A stretch of 64,000 nucleotides of DNA, taken from positions 17,273 to 81,272 of the forward strand of contig JAFTKK010000040.1 in the NCBI GenBank assembly GCA_017453325.1. Direction: 5' to 3'. Each line of letters begins with the position of its first letter. Position 1 is the first letter of the stretch. Under the pieces are notes generated by a model. That model ran no database searches, was not told the origin of the DNA, and saw nothing but the letters and a program-made list of their open reading frames with translations. The DNA comes from Clostridia bacterium. Its GTDB lineage: Bacteria; Bacillota; Clostridia; Oscillospirales; CAG-272. The translations under genes and the position numbers were made by a program. This document shows positions 25,829 through 33,691 of this stretch, piece after piece.

Positions 25829-26767
25829 TTATTGGTAAGTGATCTGGTCGATGACGTTGCGCAGGCACTTAGCGCTATGCTGCAGCTTTTCCTCTTCCTC
25901 TTTCGTGAGCTTTGCGGGGATCTTGCCCTTAATGCCGTTCTCGTCTACGATGGAGAGAACCGAAAGGCAAACGTCGTCAACGCCGTACTCGCCGTGCATC
26001 ATGGTAGAAACGGCAAGCGCGGTCTCGATGCCGCTGAAGATGATCTTGCAGATATCCACAGCCGCGCAGGCTACTGCATAGAAGGTAGCGCCCTTACGCT
26101 TGATGATCTCGCCGCCGGACTTGCGAACGTACTCCTCAACGGCTGCGTGGTCAATGGGATTGCCGGGATTGAGGTACTCCTGATACTCGTCCACATTGGT
26201 GGTGCAGATCGAAGCCTGAGACCACGGAACAAAGGAGCTGTCACCGTGCTCGCCGAACACATAAGCGTGTACGTTCTGCTGGCTGATCTGGAAGTTGTTG
26301 GAGAGCCAGTAGCGCAGGCGGGCGGTATCAAGGGTGTTGCCGGAGCCGATGATGCGATTTTCGGGGATGTTGGTAACCTTATGGAATACATAAGTCATAA
26401 CGTCAACGGGGTTGCTGACGATCACGTATACGGCGTCGGGCGCGTACTTGGTGATCTGGGGAGCAATGCTGCAGAGAATGTTGATGTTGGTCTGTGCAAG
26501 GTCAAGACGGGTCATGCCGGGCTTGCGTGCCATACCGGAGGTAATGACAACGATGTCGGAATCAGCCGCATCTGCATAGTCACCGGAGGTGATCTTCACG
26601 TCCTCACGGAAGAACAGACCGCCCTGTGCGATGTCGATTGCCTCGCCCTCGGCCTTCTCCGTTTTGATGTCGATGATCACGATCTCGTTGGCTACACCCT
26701 CCACTGCCAGAGTGTACGCGATGGTAGCGCCAACATTACCTGCACCGATAATTGTTACTTTTCTCAT
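25829..26767 (-). CDS. L-lactate/malate dehydrogenase family protein (specificity uncertain)
   Basis: 312-residue NAD-dependent 2-hydroxyacid dehydrogenase of the LDH/MDH family. The NAD motif GAGNVGAT is at residues 8-15, the second conserved stretch is NPVDVMTYVF, and the catalytic His is in FGEHGDSSF near 175. Overall it looks LDH-like, but the specificity loop reads ARKPGMTR, with Arg where LDH normally has Gln (QKPGETR) and MDH has Arg. It may therefore reduce oxaloacetate, or both keto acids. The ATG at 26767 follows an AAAGGAAAAAGGA stretch. It lies 31 bases after pfkA and is co-transcribed, linking upper glycolysis to NAD regeneration. Confidence 0.87.
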   Translation of the reverse strand: MRKVTIIGAGNVGATIAYTLAVEGVANEIVIIDIKTEKAEGEAIDIAQGGLFFREDVKITSGDYADAADSDIVVITSGMARKPGMTRLDLAQTNINILCSIAPQITKYAPDAVYVIVSNPVDVMTYVFHKVTNIPENRIIGSGNTLDTARLRYWLSNNFQISQQNVHAYVFGEHGDSSFVPWSQASICTTNVDEYQEYLNPGNPIDHAAVEEYVRKSGGEIIKRKGATFYAVACAAVDICKIIFSGIETALAVSTMMHGEYGVDDVCLSVLSIVDENGIKGKIPAKLTKEEEEKLQHSAKCLRNVIDQITYQ

Positions 26768-26798
26768 GTTCCTTTTTCCTTTCGTGGTCTGTTTTCTA

Positions 26799-27875
26799 TT
26801 ACTTACTGGTTTCGGCAACCATTTTGTAAACGGTGGACATTTCTTCGGCACGCTGTGCGGCAAGTGCCTTCATATCTGCGATCTCCTGTGCACTGAAGGC
26901 ATCAAGATCGCCGGGCTTCAGCTTGTTTTTGTACATACGGTCTGCAATCAGCGCATAATTGATATCGAGCTCGGTGATCTTGCCGTCGATCTCGCAAATC
27001 ACGATGTTGCTCTTGCCCTGCATCAGCAGCTCAACCGCACGCACACCCATTTCGGTGGCGGTAAAGCGGTCACGCAATGTGGGACTGCCGCCGCGCACCA
27101 CGTGTGCCAGGCGCGCAAACTTGGTTTCCACACCGGTTTCGGCATCGATCTTTTTGGCGAGAACCTCACCGTATTTCTGACCGTTCTCGGTCAGCACGCC
27201 TTCGCTGACGATGACAAGGAAGCTACGCTTGCCCGCGCTGACCAGCGTGTTCATGCGGGTAAGAAACTCCTTCTCGTCAAAGGGGACCTCGGGAATAACC
27301 GCGGCAACGGCACCGGAGGCCAACGCCGTGAAGAGGGCGATCTGACCGCAGTCGCGACCCATGACCTCGACCACGTTGCAGCGCTTGTGAGATTCACACG
27401 TGTCACGCAGGCAGTCGATCATGTGCATGGTGGTGTTCATGGCCGAATCAAAGCCGATGGTATAGTCGGTTGCGGTGATATCGTTATCAATCGTACAGGG
27501 AATGCCGATGGTGGGAATACCGCGGTTGGTGAGATCCGTAGCGCCGCGGAAGGTACCGTCACCGCCGAGTGCCACGATCGCATCGATCTGATGGCGGCGG
27601 CAGGTATCAATTGCCTTTTGCATACCCTCTTCGCTTTTAAATTCGGGGCAACGGTCGGAATAAAGCACCGTACCGCCGCGCGAAATAATATTAGAGACCG
27701 TTCTCGGGGTGAACGGTATCACGTTATCCTTAATCAATCCGGAATAGCCGCCGAGGATGCCCACGACCTCAACGCCCTCGTCAAGAGCCTTACGTGCCAC
27801 GGCGCGGATTGCGGCATTCATGCCGGGAGCGTCACCGCCCGAGGTCAAGATACCGATCTTACGAAATTTTGCCAT
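26799..27875 (-). CDS. pfkA: ATP-dependent 6-phosphofructokinase
   Basis: 358-residue phosphofructokinase, the committing step of glycolysis. The N-terminal GILTSGGDAPGMNAAIRA is canonical. GGDGTF (Gly rather than Asp at the 104-equivalent position) and GIPCTIDNDI (no Lys at the 124-equivalent position) indicate ATP rather than pyrophosphate use. The MGRDCG and ERF-like RDRF regions are present. It is slightly longer than E. coli PfkA (320) owing to a C-terminal helical tail. The ATG at 27875 follows GAAAGGA. It is first in a pfkA-dehydrogenase operon, a common Firmicute arrangement. Confidence 0.94.
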   Translation of the reverse strand: MAKFRKIGILTSGGDAPGMNAAIRAVARKALDEGVEVVGILGGYSGLIKDNVIPFTPRTVSNIISRGGTVLYSDRCPEFKSEEGMQKAIDTCRRHQIDAIVALGGDGTFRGATDLTNRGIPTIGIPCTIDNDITATDYTIGFDSAMNTTMHMIDCLRDTCESHKRCNVVEVMGRDCGQIALFTALASGAVAAVIPEVPFDEKEFLTRMNTLVSAGKRSFLVIVSEGVLTENGQKYGEVLAKKIDAETGVETKFARLAHVVRGGSPTLRDRFTATEMGVRAVELLMQGKSNIVICEIDGKITELDINYALIADRMYKNKLKPGDLDAFSAQEIADMKALAAQRAEEMSTVYKMVAETSK

Positions 27876-27924
27876 ATGTGTTCCTTTCTCGGATCTGCAT
27901 TTTTGCAATCCAATCTCAGCTTAT

Positions 27925-27953
27925 ATTTTAATATATTATGTCACACTTGTCAA
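27925..27953 (-). promoter_or_regulatory. Sigma-A promoter of pfkA operon
   Basis: Minus strand TTGACA (27948-27953), 17-base spacer, TAAAAT (27925-27930). The surrounding A/T-rich DNA is compatible with a strong housekeeping promoter. Confidence 0.8.
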
Positions 27954-27972
27954 GCGTTGATTGATAAATTCT

Positions 27973-29250
27973 TCACAAATTTTTGGGGTTTTTGCGCAAA
28001 AACGCCAGCGCTTCGGAAATTGCGCGCACCGATGAGACCTCCCGAATATAGGAACGGTCACGAAAGGCGCCGAGTGTGAAGCGGTGGCAAACGGTTTCGT
28101 GCCGATCGGCAATGGCCACAAAAACCGTACCGACAGGGCTCTCCTCGGTGCCGCCGCCGGGGCCCGCATAGCCCGTGGTGGCGATGGCAACATCCGCATC
28201 AAAGGCGACAAGTGCACCGCGTGCCATAGCCTCTGCCACGGGTGCGCTGACGACGGTGTTCGCCTCAATGAGCGCGGGGTCCACACCCAAAATGCGTGTT
28301 TTTTCGCGCGTTTGATAGGTGACGGCACCGCCCGCCACAACAGACGAGCACCCCGCCACGTCGGTCAGCTTTTTGGCGATGAGACCGCCCGTGCAGGATT
28401 CGGCCGTGGCGACCGACAGACCTCTTGCGGCGAGCTCGGCCACAAGCGCGTGCTCGGGTGCGGGCACATTGATGCCATACACATAGGCACCGATCGGCAA
28501 AGACATGAGACGCGCGACCATCCGATCGCAAAGGGCGGTGGCGTGCGCCTCGTCTGCGTCCCTTGCCGTGACGCGCAGCCTGACCTCACCCGTGGCACAA
28601 TAGGGGGCCACGGTGGGATTTTTACTGTCGCGGAGCTCCTGTGGCAGGGCTGCCTCCACAGCGGATTCGCCCATACCGACGATATGCAGATTGCGGCTGA
28701 CCAAAATGGCAGCGCAGCGCTTTTTTAGATACGGCTCTACCTGCTCGCGAAACAGCGGCTCAAGCTCGCGGGGCGGGCCCGGCAGCATGACCACGACCTT
28801 GCCCTCCTCGTTTTCAAGCGCTAAGGCGGGGGCGGTGCCGTAATCGTTTGGGAAAACCACCGCGCCCTGTGGCATCATGGCTTGTTTTTTATTATTTTCG
28901 GTCATGGTGCGCCCCGTAGAGGCAAAATATGACTCAATGCGCGCAAGCGAGGGGGTATGCATATACATTTCGCGACCAAAAACTCCTGCCACCGTTTCCT
29001 TGGTGAGATCGTCATACGTGGGGCCGAGGCCGCCCGACATGATCACAAGATCGCTGCGCGAGAGCGCAGCCGTCACATCCTCACGAAGGCGTGCGGGGTT
29101 ATCCCCCACCACGGCTTGACGGTAAACGCCGATGCCGAGAGTGGCAAGGCGACGGGAAAGATAGGCCGCATTGGTATTCACGATATCGCCGATCAGAAGC
29201 TCGGTGCCGACGCAAAGGATCTCGGCACGCTCAAAGCAATTGTTATCCAT
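27973..29250 (-). CDS. cinA: CinA-family protein (NMN amidohydrolase / damage-inducible)
   Basis: 425-residue two-domain CinA. The N-terminal molybdopterin-binding-like domain (1-170) has CVGTELLIGDIVNTN and MSGGLGPTYDD (ADP-ribose pyrophosphatase activity in relatives). The C-terminal domain (260-425) has the nicotinamide-nucleotide amidase motifs TAESCTGGLI and GYAGPGGGT. Its role is pyridine-nucleotide salvage; it is associated with competence and recA in some Firmicutes, but neither is adjacent here. The start at 29250 has GAGGTG upstream. It is probably a single-gene unit. Confidence 0.94.
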   Translation of the reverse strand: MDNNCFERAEILCVGTELLIGDIVNTNAAYLSRRLATLGIGVYRQAVVGDNPARLREDVTAALSRSDLVIMSGGLGPTYDDLTKETVAGVFGREMYMHTPSLARIESYFASTGRTMTENNKKQAMMPQGAVVFPNDYGTAPALALENEEGKVVVMLPGPPRELEPLFREQVEPYLKKRCAAILVSRNLHIVGMGESAVEAALPQELRDSKNPTVAPYCATGEVRLRVTARDADEAHATALCDRMVARLMSLPIGAYVYGINVPAPEHALVAELAARGLSVATAESCTGGLIAKKLTDVAGCSSVVAGGAVTYQTREKTRILGVDPALIEANTVVSAPVAEAMARGALVAFDADVAIATTGYAGPGGGTEESPVGTVFVAIADRHETVCHRFTLGAFRDRSYIREVSSVRAISEALAFLRKNPKNL

Positions 29251-29325
29251 AATACACCTCATTTCAAAATGCTGTTATTATTGTAGCATAGATTTTGCCT
29301 TTTGGCGCACCGTAACGCGAAAAAC

Positions 29326-29354
29326 TTGAAATTTTTTCACGGGTGTGGTAGAAT
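29326..29354 (+). promoter_or_regulatory. Sigma-A promoter of PflX-like gene
   Basis: TTGAAA (29326-29331), 17-base spacer and TAGAAT (29349-29354) preceded by TGG, followed by AAAGGGGG and the ATG at 29378. Confidence 0.75.
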
Positions 29355-29377
29355 AAGGGCAGAAAGGGGGCGAAAAA

Positions 29378-30256
29378 ATGGCTGCTTGTATGCTTTGCCC
29401 GCGTCGGTGCGGCGCGGATCGCACAGCGCGGGAGACGGGCGCGTGCCACACGGGTGGCGATATTTTGATCGCGCGGGCTGCCCCGCATCACTTTGAGGAG
29501 CCCCCTATCAGCGGCACGCGCGGCTCGGGCACGGTGTTTTTTGCGGGCTGCTCGCTCGGTTGCATTTTTTGCCAGAACGCGTCCATCAGCCGCCACGCGG
29601 CGGGAAAGATCTATGACGAGGAGGAGCTGGCCGAGCTGCTTTTAGGGCTGGCCAAAAGCGGCGTACATAATCTAAATCTCGTGACCGCCACGCATTATAC
29701 CGACCGCGTGGCGCGGGTCCTTGAAAAGATCAAGCCGCAGCTGCAGATCCCCGTGGTGTGGAACAGCAGCGGCTATGAATCCCCCGAAACGCTACGGCTT
29801 TTAGAGGGTTTGGTGGATATTTATCTCCCCGATTTCAAATACGTTGACCCTGCACTTTCCAAAGCCTATTCGGGAGCGTCCGATTACGCAGACATCGCCA
29901 TTACAGCCCTTTGGGAGATGCACAGACAGGTGGGCGCCGTGCGCTTTGATGAAAACGGGCTCCTTGTGCGCGGTGTCGTGGTACGGCATTTGGTGCTGCC
30001 CGGCTGCCGCGCCGATTCCGCAGCCGTGCTTGACACCGTGGCGGCTACTGTGCCCGCAGCTGACATACGCCTATCCCTGATGCGGCAGTACACCCCCGAT
30101 TTTGCACCCCGTACCGCCCCTAAAAATTTATTGCGCCGCACAACCACCTTTGAATACGAGCAGGTGCTGAAGCACGCATTGGCCCTTGGATTTGAGGGCT
30201 TTACACAGGGAAAGGAAGCCGCAACGGCAGCCTTTACGCCCGATTTTGACGTATAA
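29378..30256 (+). CDS. Radical SAM protein, PflX-like (COG1313)
   Basis: 292-residue radical SAM protein. An N-terminal cysteine pair region (CMLCPRRCGADR) precedes the 4Fe-4S motif CSLGCIFCQN (CX3CX2C) near residue 59. Conserved YLPDFKY and RHLVLPG motifs mark the COG1313 group, named for homology to pyruvate formate-lyase activating enzymes. The true substrate of this group is not established. The real PFL activase is a separate gene at 61312, so this protein probably does something else. A 55-codon small gene follows. Confidence 0.88.
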   Translation: MAACMLCPRRCGADRTARETGACHTGGDILIARAAPHHFEEPPISGTRGSGTVFFAGCSLGCIFCQNASISRHAAGKIYDEEELAELLLGLAKSGVHNLNLVTATHYTDRVARVLEKIKPQLQIPVVWNSSGYESPETLRLLEGLVDIYLPDFKYVDPALSKAYSGASDYADIAITALWEMHRQVGAVRFDENGLLVRGVVVRHLVLPGCRADSAAVLDTVAATVPAADIRLSLMRQYTPDFAPRTAPKNLLRRTTTFEYEQVLKHALALGFEGFTQGKEAATAAFTPDFDV

Positions 30257-30299
30257 TGCCGCGCACGCCGTGCATACTAAGCAAAAACGAGGTGATAGC

Positions 30300-30467
30300 A
30301 TGGCAGACAAGAAACAAAAGCCCGCAAACGGGATGGAAAACAGCGGGATTGGCGTGGCGATGCTCGGCAATTTCAAGCCCGCTGAAAAGGACCGCGCGAC
30401 GCGCGAAATTGCGCTGGCGGATTTTGAGCCAACCAACAAGCGACAAACAAACGAAGATCAAAATTAA
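30300..30467 (+). CDS. Small hypothetical protein (55 residues)
   Basis: Short reading frame of 55 codons with a strong ribosome site, GAGGTGAT, six bases before the ATG, and a terminator directly at its end. The product is hydrophilic and lysine-rich, starting MADKKQKPANGMENSG, with no membrane segment or cysteines. It is 43 bases downstream of the radical SAM gene and could share its transcript; a TATAAT at 30252-30257 might add a local start. No family recognised. It is judged real because of the ribosome site and tight terminator. Confidence 0.6.
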   Translation: MADKKQKPANGMENSGIGVAMLGNFKPAEKDRATREIALADFEPTNKRQTNEDQN

Positions 30468-30511
30468 AAAGCCACCCGGGGCGCCGCAACGCGGCGCCGC
30501 GGGTGGCTTTT
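30466..30511. terminator. Bidirectional GC-rich terminator
   Basis: AAAAGCCACCC and GGGTGGCTTTT arms enclose the inner stem GGCGCCGC-AAC-GCGGCGCC. It lies between the small gene and the convergent LysR gene. Confidence 0.9.
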
Positions 30512-30518
30512 GCAGGCC

Positions 30519-31397
30519 TCAGATAAGAGCTGCGGCCTTTTTTTCTTGCACAAAATCGCAAAGAAACGTGAAAAATTCCGACACCTCGTGCTTGGCGCCG
30601 CCCGTTTCCCGCTTTTGCAAAAGCAGATTGCGGCGGCAATCCACATCGGTAATCGCGAGCAGGCGCACGTCGGGATCGCTGCAGCGCCCCCAGGAAAACT
30701 CGGGCCAGAAGCCAACACCCGCGTGTGCCGCGATCAGCTTTTTCACGGAGGCGGGATTGTCGCTCTCAAAGCCGACCTGCGGTGCAAAGCCCGCCTGCAA
30801 GCAAAAGCGATCGCAAATACCGCGGAACTGGCGAGAACCGCCGAGACTGATAAAATTTTCCTCTGCCACGTCAGCGAGGGCAATCTCACTCCTGTTGCCG
30901 TAGCGTCCACCGTCCGACACGGCAAGAAAAATGTGTTCCTCCAGCATCATACCGCCCGCCGTGTGATCGGGATCGTATACGGGCGCGTTGGAAACGACAA
31001 TATCGCAATCGGTCGCCTCCGCACTTTGCAAAAGCTTAAAATGCGTGGCGGGGTGGTTTTGCTGATAGGCGACGATCGCGTCCGTGACCAAAGAGGTGGC
31101 AGCCAGCACGTTTAAGCGAATGGTTGTTCTCTCCCCCTTGGCAAGCTCCTGCAGCTCGGCAGGCAAGTCCGCAAGCACCGACAGCGGCGCGCGCAATCTT
31201 TCCAGCAAATAAGCACCGTAGACTGTAAGGGTGAGCTGGCGACGCTCACGCTTGAACAGCAGCACGCCGAGCTCACGCTCAAGACGGCTGATGGCCTGCG
31301 AGAGTGCGGGCTGCGCCACGTGCAGACGCTCTGCGGTGCGGGTCATATGCAGGCTCTCGGCAACGGCGACAAAATACTGTAATTGTGTGAGTTCCAT
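30519..31397 (-). CDS. LysR-family transcriptional regulator
   Basis: 292-residue LysR regulator. The N-terminal winged HTH is typical (LQYFVAVAESLHMTRTAERL, then QPALSQAISRLE), followed by a periplasmic-binding-like effector domain (about 90-285). It is divergent from the small PQ-loop membrane gene, and their promoters overlap face to face, so it probably controls that gene and itself. The ligand is unknown; by neighbour, a sugar or small metabolite. The ATG at 31397 follows GGAGG. Confidence 0.92.
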   Translation of the reverse strand: MELTQLQYFVAVAESLHMTRTAERLHVAQPALSQAISRLERELGVLLFKRERRQLTLTVYGAYLLERLRAPLSVLADLPAELQELAKGERTTIRLNVLAATSLVTDAIVAYQQNHPATHFKLLQSAEATDCDIVVSNAPVYDPDHTAGGMMLEEHIFLAVSDGGRYGNRSEIALADVAEENFISLGGSRQFRGICDRFCLQAGFAPQVGFESDNPASVKKLIAAHAGVGFWPEFSWGRCSDPDVRLLAITDVDCRRNLLLQKRETGGAKHEVSEFFTFLCDFVQEKKAAALI

Positions 31398-31429
31398 AGA
31401 TATAACCTCCAATTATCGTTTCTATAATC

Positions 31430-31467
31430 ATTATATATTTGACATTATGATTTGTCAAGGTTATACT
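31430..31467. promoter_or_regulatory. Overlapping face-to-face divergent promoters with inverted repeat
   Basis: Rightward: TTGACA (31439-31444), 17-base spacer, TATACT (31462-31467). Leftward: TTGACA (minus strand, 31453-31458), 17-base spacer, TATAAT (31430-31435). Each -35 lies inside the other's spacer. The two -35 boxes form an inverted repeat, TTGACA-N8-TGTCAA (31439-31458), a plausible LysR site. Both promoters are near consensus, and polymerase could not occupy both at once. Confidence 0.82.
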
Positions 31468-31502
31468 GAAAATAAAGAAATAATTTTTTCGGAGGCGCAC
31501 GA

Positions 31503-31817
31503 ATGAGCGAATTTTTAGAAACCGTGATGCTGATCTGCTTCGGTCTTTCCTGGCCGGTGACCCTGCTGAAAAAGCTGCGTGCCAAAAACGCCAGCTCGAC
31601 CAGTCTTGCTTTTATGATTTTGATCTTGGTGGGCTACGCGGCGGGCATTACCGCCAAGGTGATGACAACGGGCTGCAATTATGTATTTTACGTTTATATT
31701 TTTAACGTGCTGATGGTACTTGCCAATTTACTAACCACGCTCTACTTCCGCGCCAAGGCCGGACATGCGAAACGGAATGCACGCGGCAATGCACCGAATG
31801 CGCTATATGCCAAATAA
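31503..31817 (+). CDS. SemiSWEET/PQ-loop-like small membrane protein
   Basis: 104-residue protein with three predicted membrane helices (about 5-22, 37-53, 62-84), the size and topology of a SemiSWEET half-transporter. The segment SWPVTLLKKLRAKNASSTSL aligns in pattern with the PQ-loop signature, but the Gln after Pro is Val. SemiSWEETs dimerise to move sugars down gradients; transport by this protein is inferred. The C terminus is basic and asparagine-rich. It is controlled by the divergent LysR gene and starts behind GGAGG. Confidence 0.72.
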   Translation: MSEFLETVMLICFGLSWPVTLLKKLRAKNASSTSLAFMILILVGYAAGITAKVMTTGCNYVFYVYIFNVLMVLANLLTTLYFRAKAGHAKRNARGNAPNALYAK

Positions 31818-31818
31818 C

Positions 31819-31862
31819 AAAAAGCGCACCGCGCCCCAAACGGGGAGGCGGTGCGCTTTTTT
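31819..31862. terminator. Bidirectional terminator
   Basis: AAAAAGCGCACCGC ... GCGGTGCGCTTTTTT with an inner CCCC/GGGG stem, between convergent genes ending at 31817 and 31945. Confidence 0.9.
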
Positions 31863-31944
31863 GCTTTTCTAATTTTTATTTTTATATTTTCCAGTTTTGA
31901 ATGCTTGCTTTTCCAAATCTCGAAAAATATCTTTTTGTTTTTTC

Positions 31945-32451
31945 TTATTCCTGCACAATTTCCATGGTTTCGATGACAACGGGCTCCACAGGCACATCCT
32001 GCATGTACCAACCGTAATTGCCGGTTTCAACGCCCGCGATCTTGTCAATAACATCGTCGCCCTCGATCACCTTACCGAAGCCCGCGTACTGTCCGTCAAG
32101 GTGCGGTGCGTTTGCATGCATCACGAAAAACTGAGAGGAAGCGGAGTTGGGATCGTTGGTGCGCGCCATGGAGAGCACGCCGCGCGTGTGCTTCAGGGTG
32201 TTGGTCTTGCAGCCGTTGGCGGCAAACTCACCCTTGATGGCAGCGGTCTCCTTATGTGCCATCTCCTCGGTATATCCGCCGCCCTGCAGCATGAAGCCTG
32301 CAATGACGCGATGGAAGATGAGGCCGTCGAAAAACTTCTTCTCGATCAGCGACAGGAAATTGGCCACCGTGAGAGGTGCCATTTCGGGGTAGAGCTCGGC
32401 GGTCATGGTGCCGAAATTTTTTACGTGAATTTTGATCGTGGGATGGTTCAT
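31945..32451 (-). CDS. Peptidyl-prolyl cis-trans isomerase, cyclophilin type
   Basis: 168-residue single-domain cyclophilin that speeds proline isomerisation in protein folding. Catalytic core motifs are FHRVIAGFMLQGG near residue 47, SASSQFFVMH near 105 and HLDGQYAGFGKV near 118. There is no signal peptide, so it is cytoplasmic. Of three tandem ATGs, the third (32451) gives seven-base spacing to GGAG and is preferred. It is last in a four-gene leftward operon after a polysaccharide deacetylase (30-base gap). Confidence 0.93.
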   Translation of the reverse strand: MNHPTIKIHVKNFGTMTAELYPEMAPLTVANFLSLIEKKFFDGLIFHRVIAGFMLQGGGYTEEMAHKETAAIKGEFAANGCKTNTLKHTRGVLSMARTNDPNSASSQFFVMHANAPHLDGQYAGFGKVIEGDDVIDKIAGVETGNYGWYMQDVPVEPVVIETMEIVQE

Positions 32452-32481
32452 CATCATTCTCCTTATTTTTTGATCTTTTTG

Positions 32482-33285
32482 TTAAGCTGTTTTGAGGTCC
32501 ACGGTGGCGCCTGCGGCAATGCGAACGGGGCTGCCGTCCACGGAGATCCAAACGTCGGTGGCGGTGGGATTATAGACGACGGTGCGATCTGCGGTAAACT
32601 CCAGCGAACGCAGGGCGGCATAGTAATCATAGATCTCAATGTTGGTGGCATACCATACGTCGTCATCGCCGCCCGCCTCGGCGCAAAAGCGCTCGATGCG
32701 CTCCCAGTTGTTGTTTTTGTCAAACTCAAAGCTGTGTCCCCAAACGTAGAAAAGCGCCATGGGGTAATCGGTGGTCTTAAATTTTTCAAGCAGGTCAAAG
32801 AGCTTGGGGCTATCGTGGTGGCAGGTGGGGTGCCAGGCCATAAAATCCTCGGGCATACGGAAGCTGTCGGTCGCCTTGGTGGTGCGCGAATACTTCATGC
32901 CGAGGGGACGAAGCATATTGATGATATTCTCCGAGTAAAGACCGTAAGGATAAGACATACCGCGCACTGGGTAGCCGCAGCAGGCCTCCAGGTTACGGCG
33001 ATCCTCCATGACCTCGTAAATCAGCTCCTCATCCGAGACCTTGTCAAGACGGGGGTGCGTCAGCGTGTGGCCCGAAATCTCGTGCCAGGTAAATTTATCG
33101 CGCACATCCTCAGCAGAAAGATATTTTTCATTGGTAAACTTACCCGAATTGAGATGGAAGGTGCCGCGAATGCCGTGCAGATTAAAAAGCTGCACCAAGC
33201 GCAGATCAAAGGTTCTGCCATCGTCATAGCTCATGGTGAGTGCCTTTTTCTTGCCGTCTTTATAATAATTGTATCTAATCGTCAT
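32482..33285 (-). CDS. Polysaccharide deacetylase family protein
   Basis: 267-residue NodB-homology (CE4-like) protein. Motif 1 is MSYDDG, motif 2 GHTLTHPRL and motif 3 MSYPYGLYS, the metal-binding Asp and two His being present. A WGHSFEFD segment near the C-terminal part of the fold is typical of a subgroup found in Clostridia. There is no signal peptide or membrane anchor, unlike peptidoglycan deacetylases of the cell surface, so it may act on soluble oligosaccharides. A small beta-rich domain ends the protein. It starts behind AAAGGAG, 16 bases after mrnC. Confidence 0.85.
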   Translation of the reverse strand: MTIRYNYYKDGKKKALTMSYDDGRTFDLRLVQLFNLHGIRGTFHLNSGKFTNEKYLSAEDVRDKFTWHEISGHTLTHPRLDKVSDEELIYEVMEDRRNLEACCGYPVRGMSYPYGLYSENIINMLRPLGMKYSRTTKATDSFRMPEDFMAWHPTCHHDSPKLFDLLEKFKTTDYPMALFYVWGHSFEFDKNNNWERIERFCAEAGGDDDVWYATNIEIYDYYAALRSLEFTADRTVVYNPTATDVWISVDGSPVRIAAGATVDLKTA

Positions 33286-33301
33286 AATGCTCCTTTGCCG
33301 A

Positions 33302-33691
33302 TCATTCGGCGCTTTTGGTTTGATAAGCGATCTCAAACAGGGCTGCGGCGCGATCCTGCCTGCCCGTGAGGTAAAGATAGCCGAAAAGAGCCTCCATGCC
33401 CGTGGCGCTGCGGTACTCGGCTACGGTGGCGTTTTTGGGCGTGTTGGTGTGGCCAACGTTTCGGCCGCGCCGAAAGACGGCCGCCTCCTCCTCACTCAAA
33501 TGCGGTAACAGCTTTGCCATGGCCGCCGCTTGCGAGGGGGCGCTGACAAAGGCGCGCGCGTGGTTATTGAGGGACTTGGAGGAGGAATGCCCCTCCCCTA
33601 CCAGGCGGCGACGCACCAGCAGCTCGATCACGCTATCGCCAAAATACGCAAGTGCTGCGGTGCTGACCGTGCGAACGTCTATTTCCGTCAT
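33302..33691 (-). CDS. mrnC: Mini-ribonuclease III
   Basis: 129-residue RNase III catalytic domain without a double-strand-RNA-binding domain, the Mini-III form that matures 23S rRNA in Firmicutes. Motifs: LAYFGDSVIELLVR near residue 14 with the catalytic Asp/Glu, RRGRNVGHT, and YRSATGMEALFGYLYL with the second acidic site. The start overlaps the stop of the histidine phosphatase gene by four bases (ATGA), so translation is coupled. In many Firmicutes mrnC follows cysS; that context is absent here. Confidence 0.93.
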   Translation of the reverse strand: MTEIDVRTVSTAALAYFGDSVIELLVRRRLVGEGHSSSKSLNNHARAFVSAPSQAAAMAKLLPHLSEEEAAVFRRGRNVGHTNTPKNATVAEYRSATGMEALFGYLYLTGRQDRAAALFEIAYQTKSAE

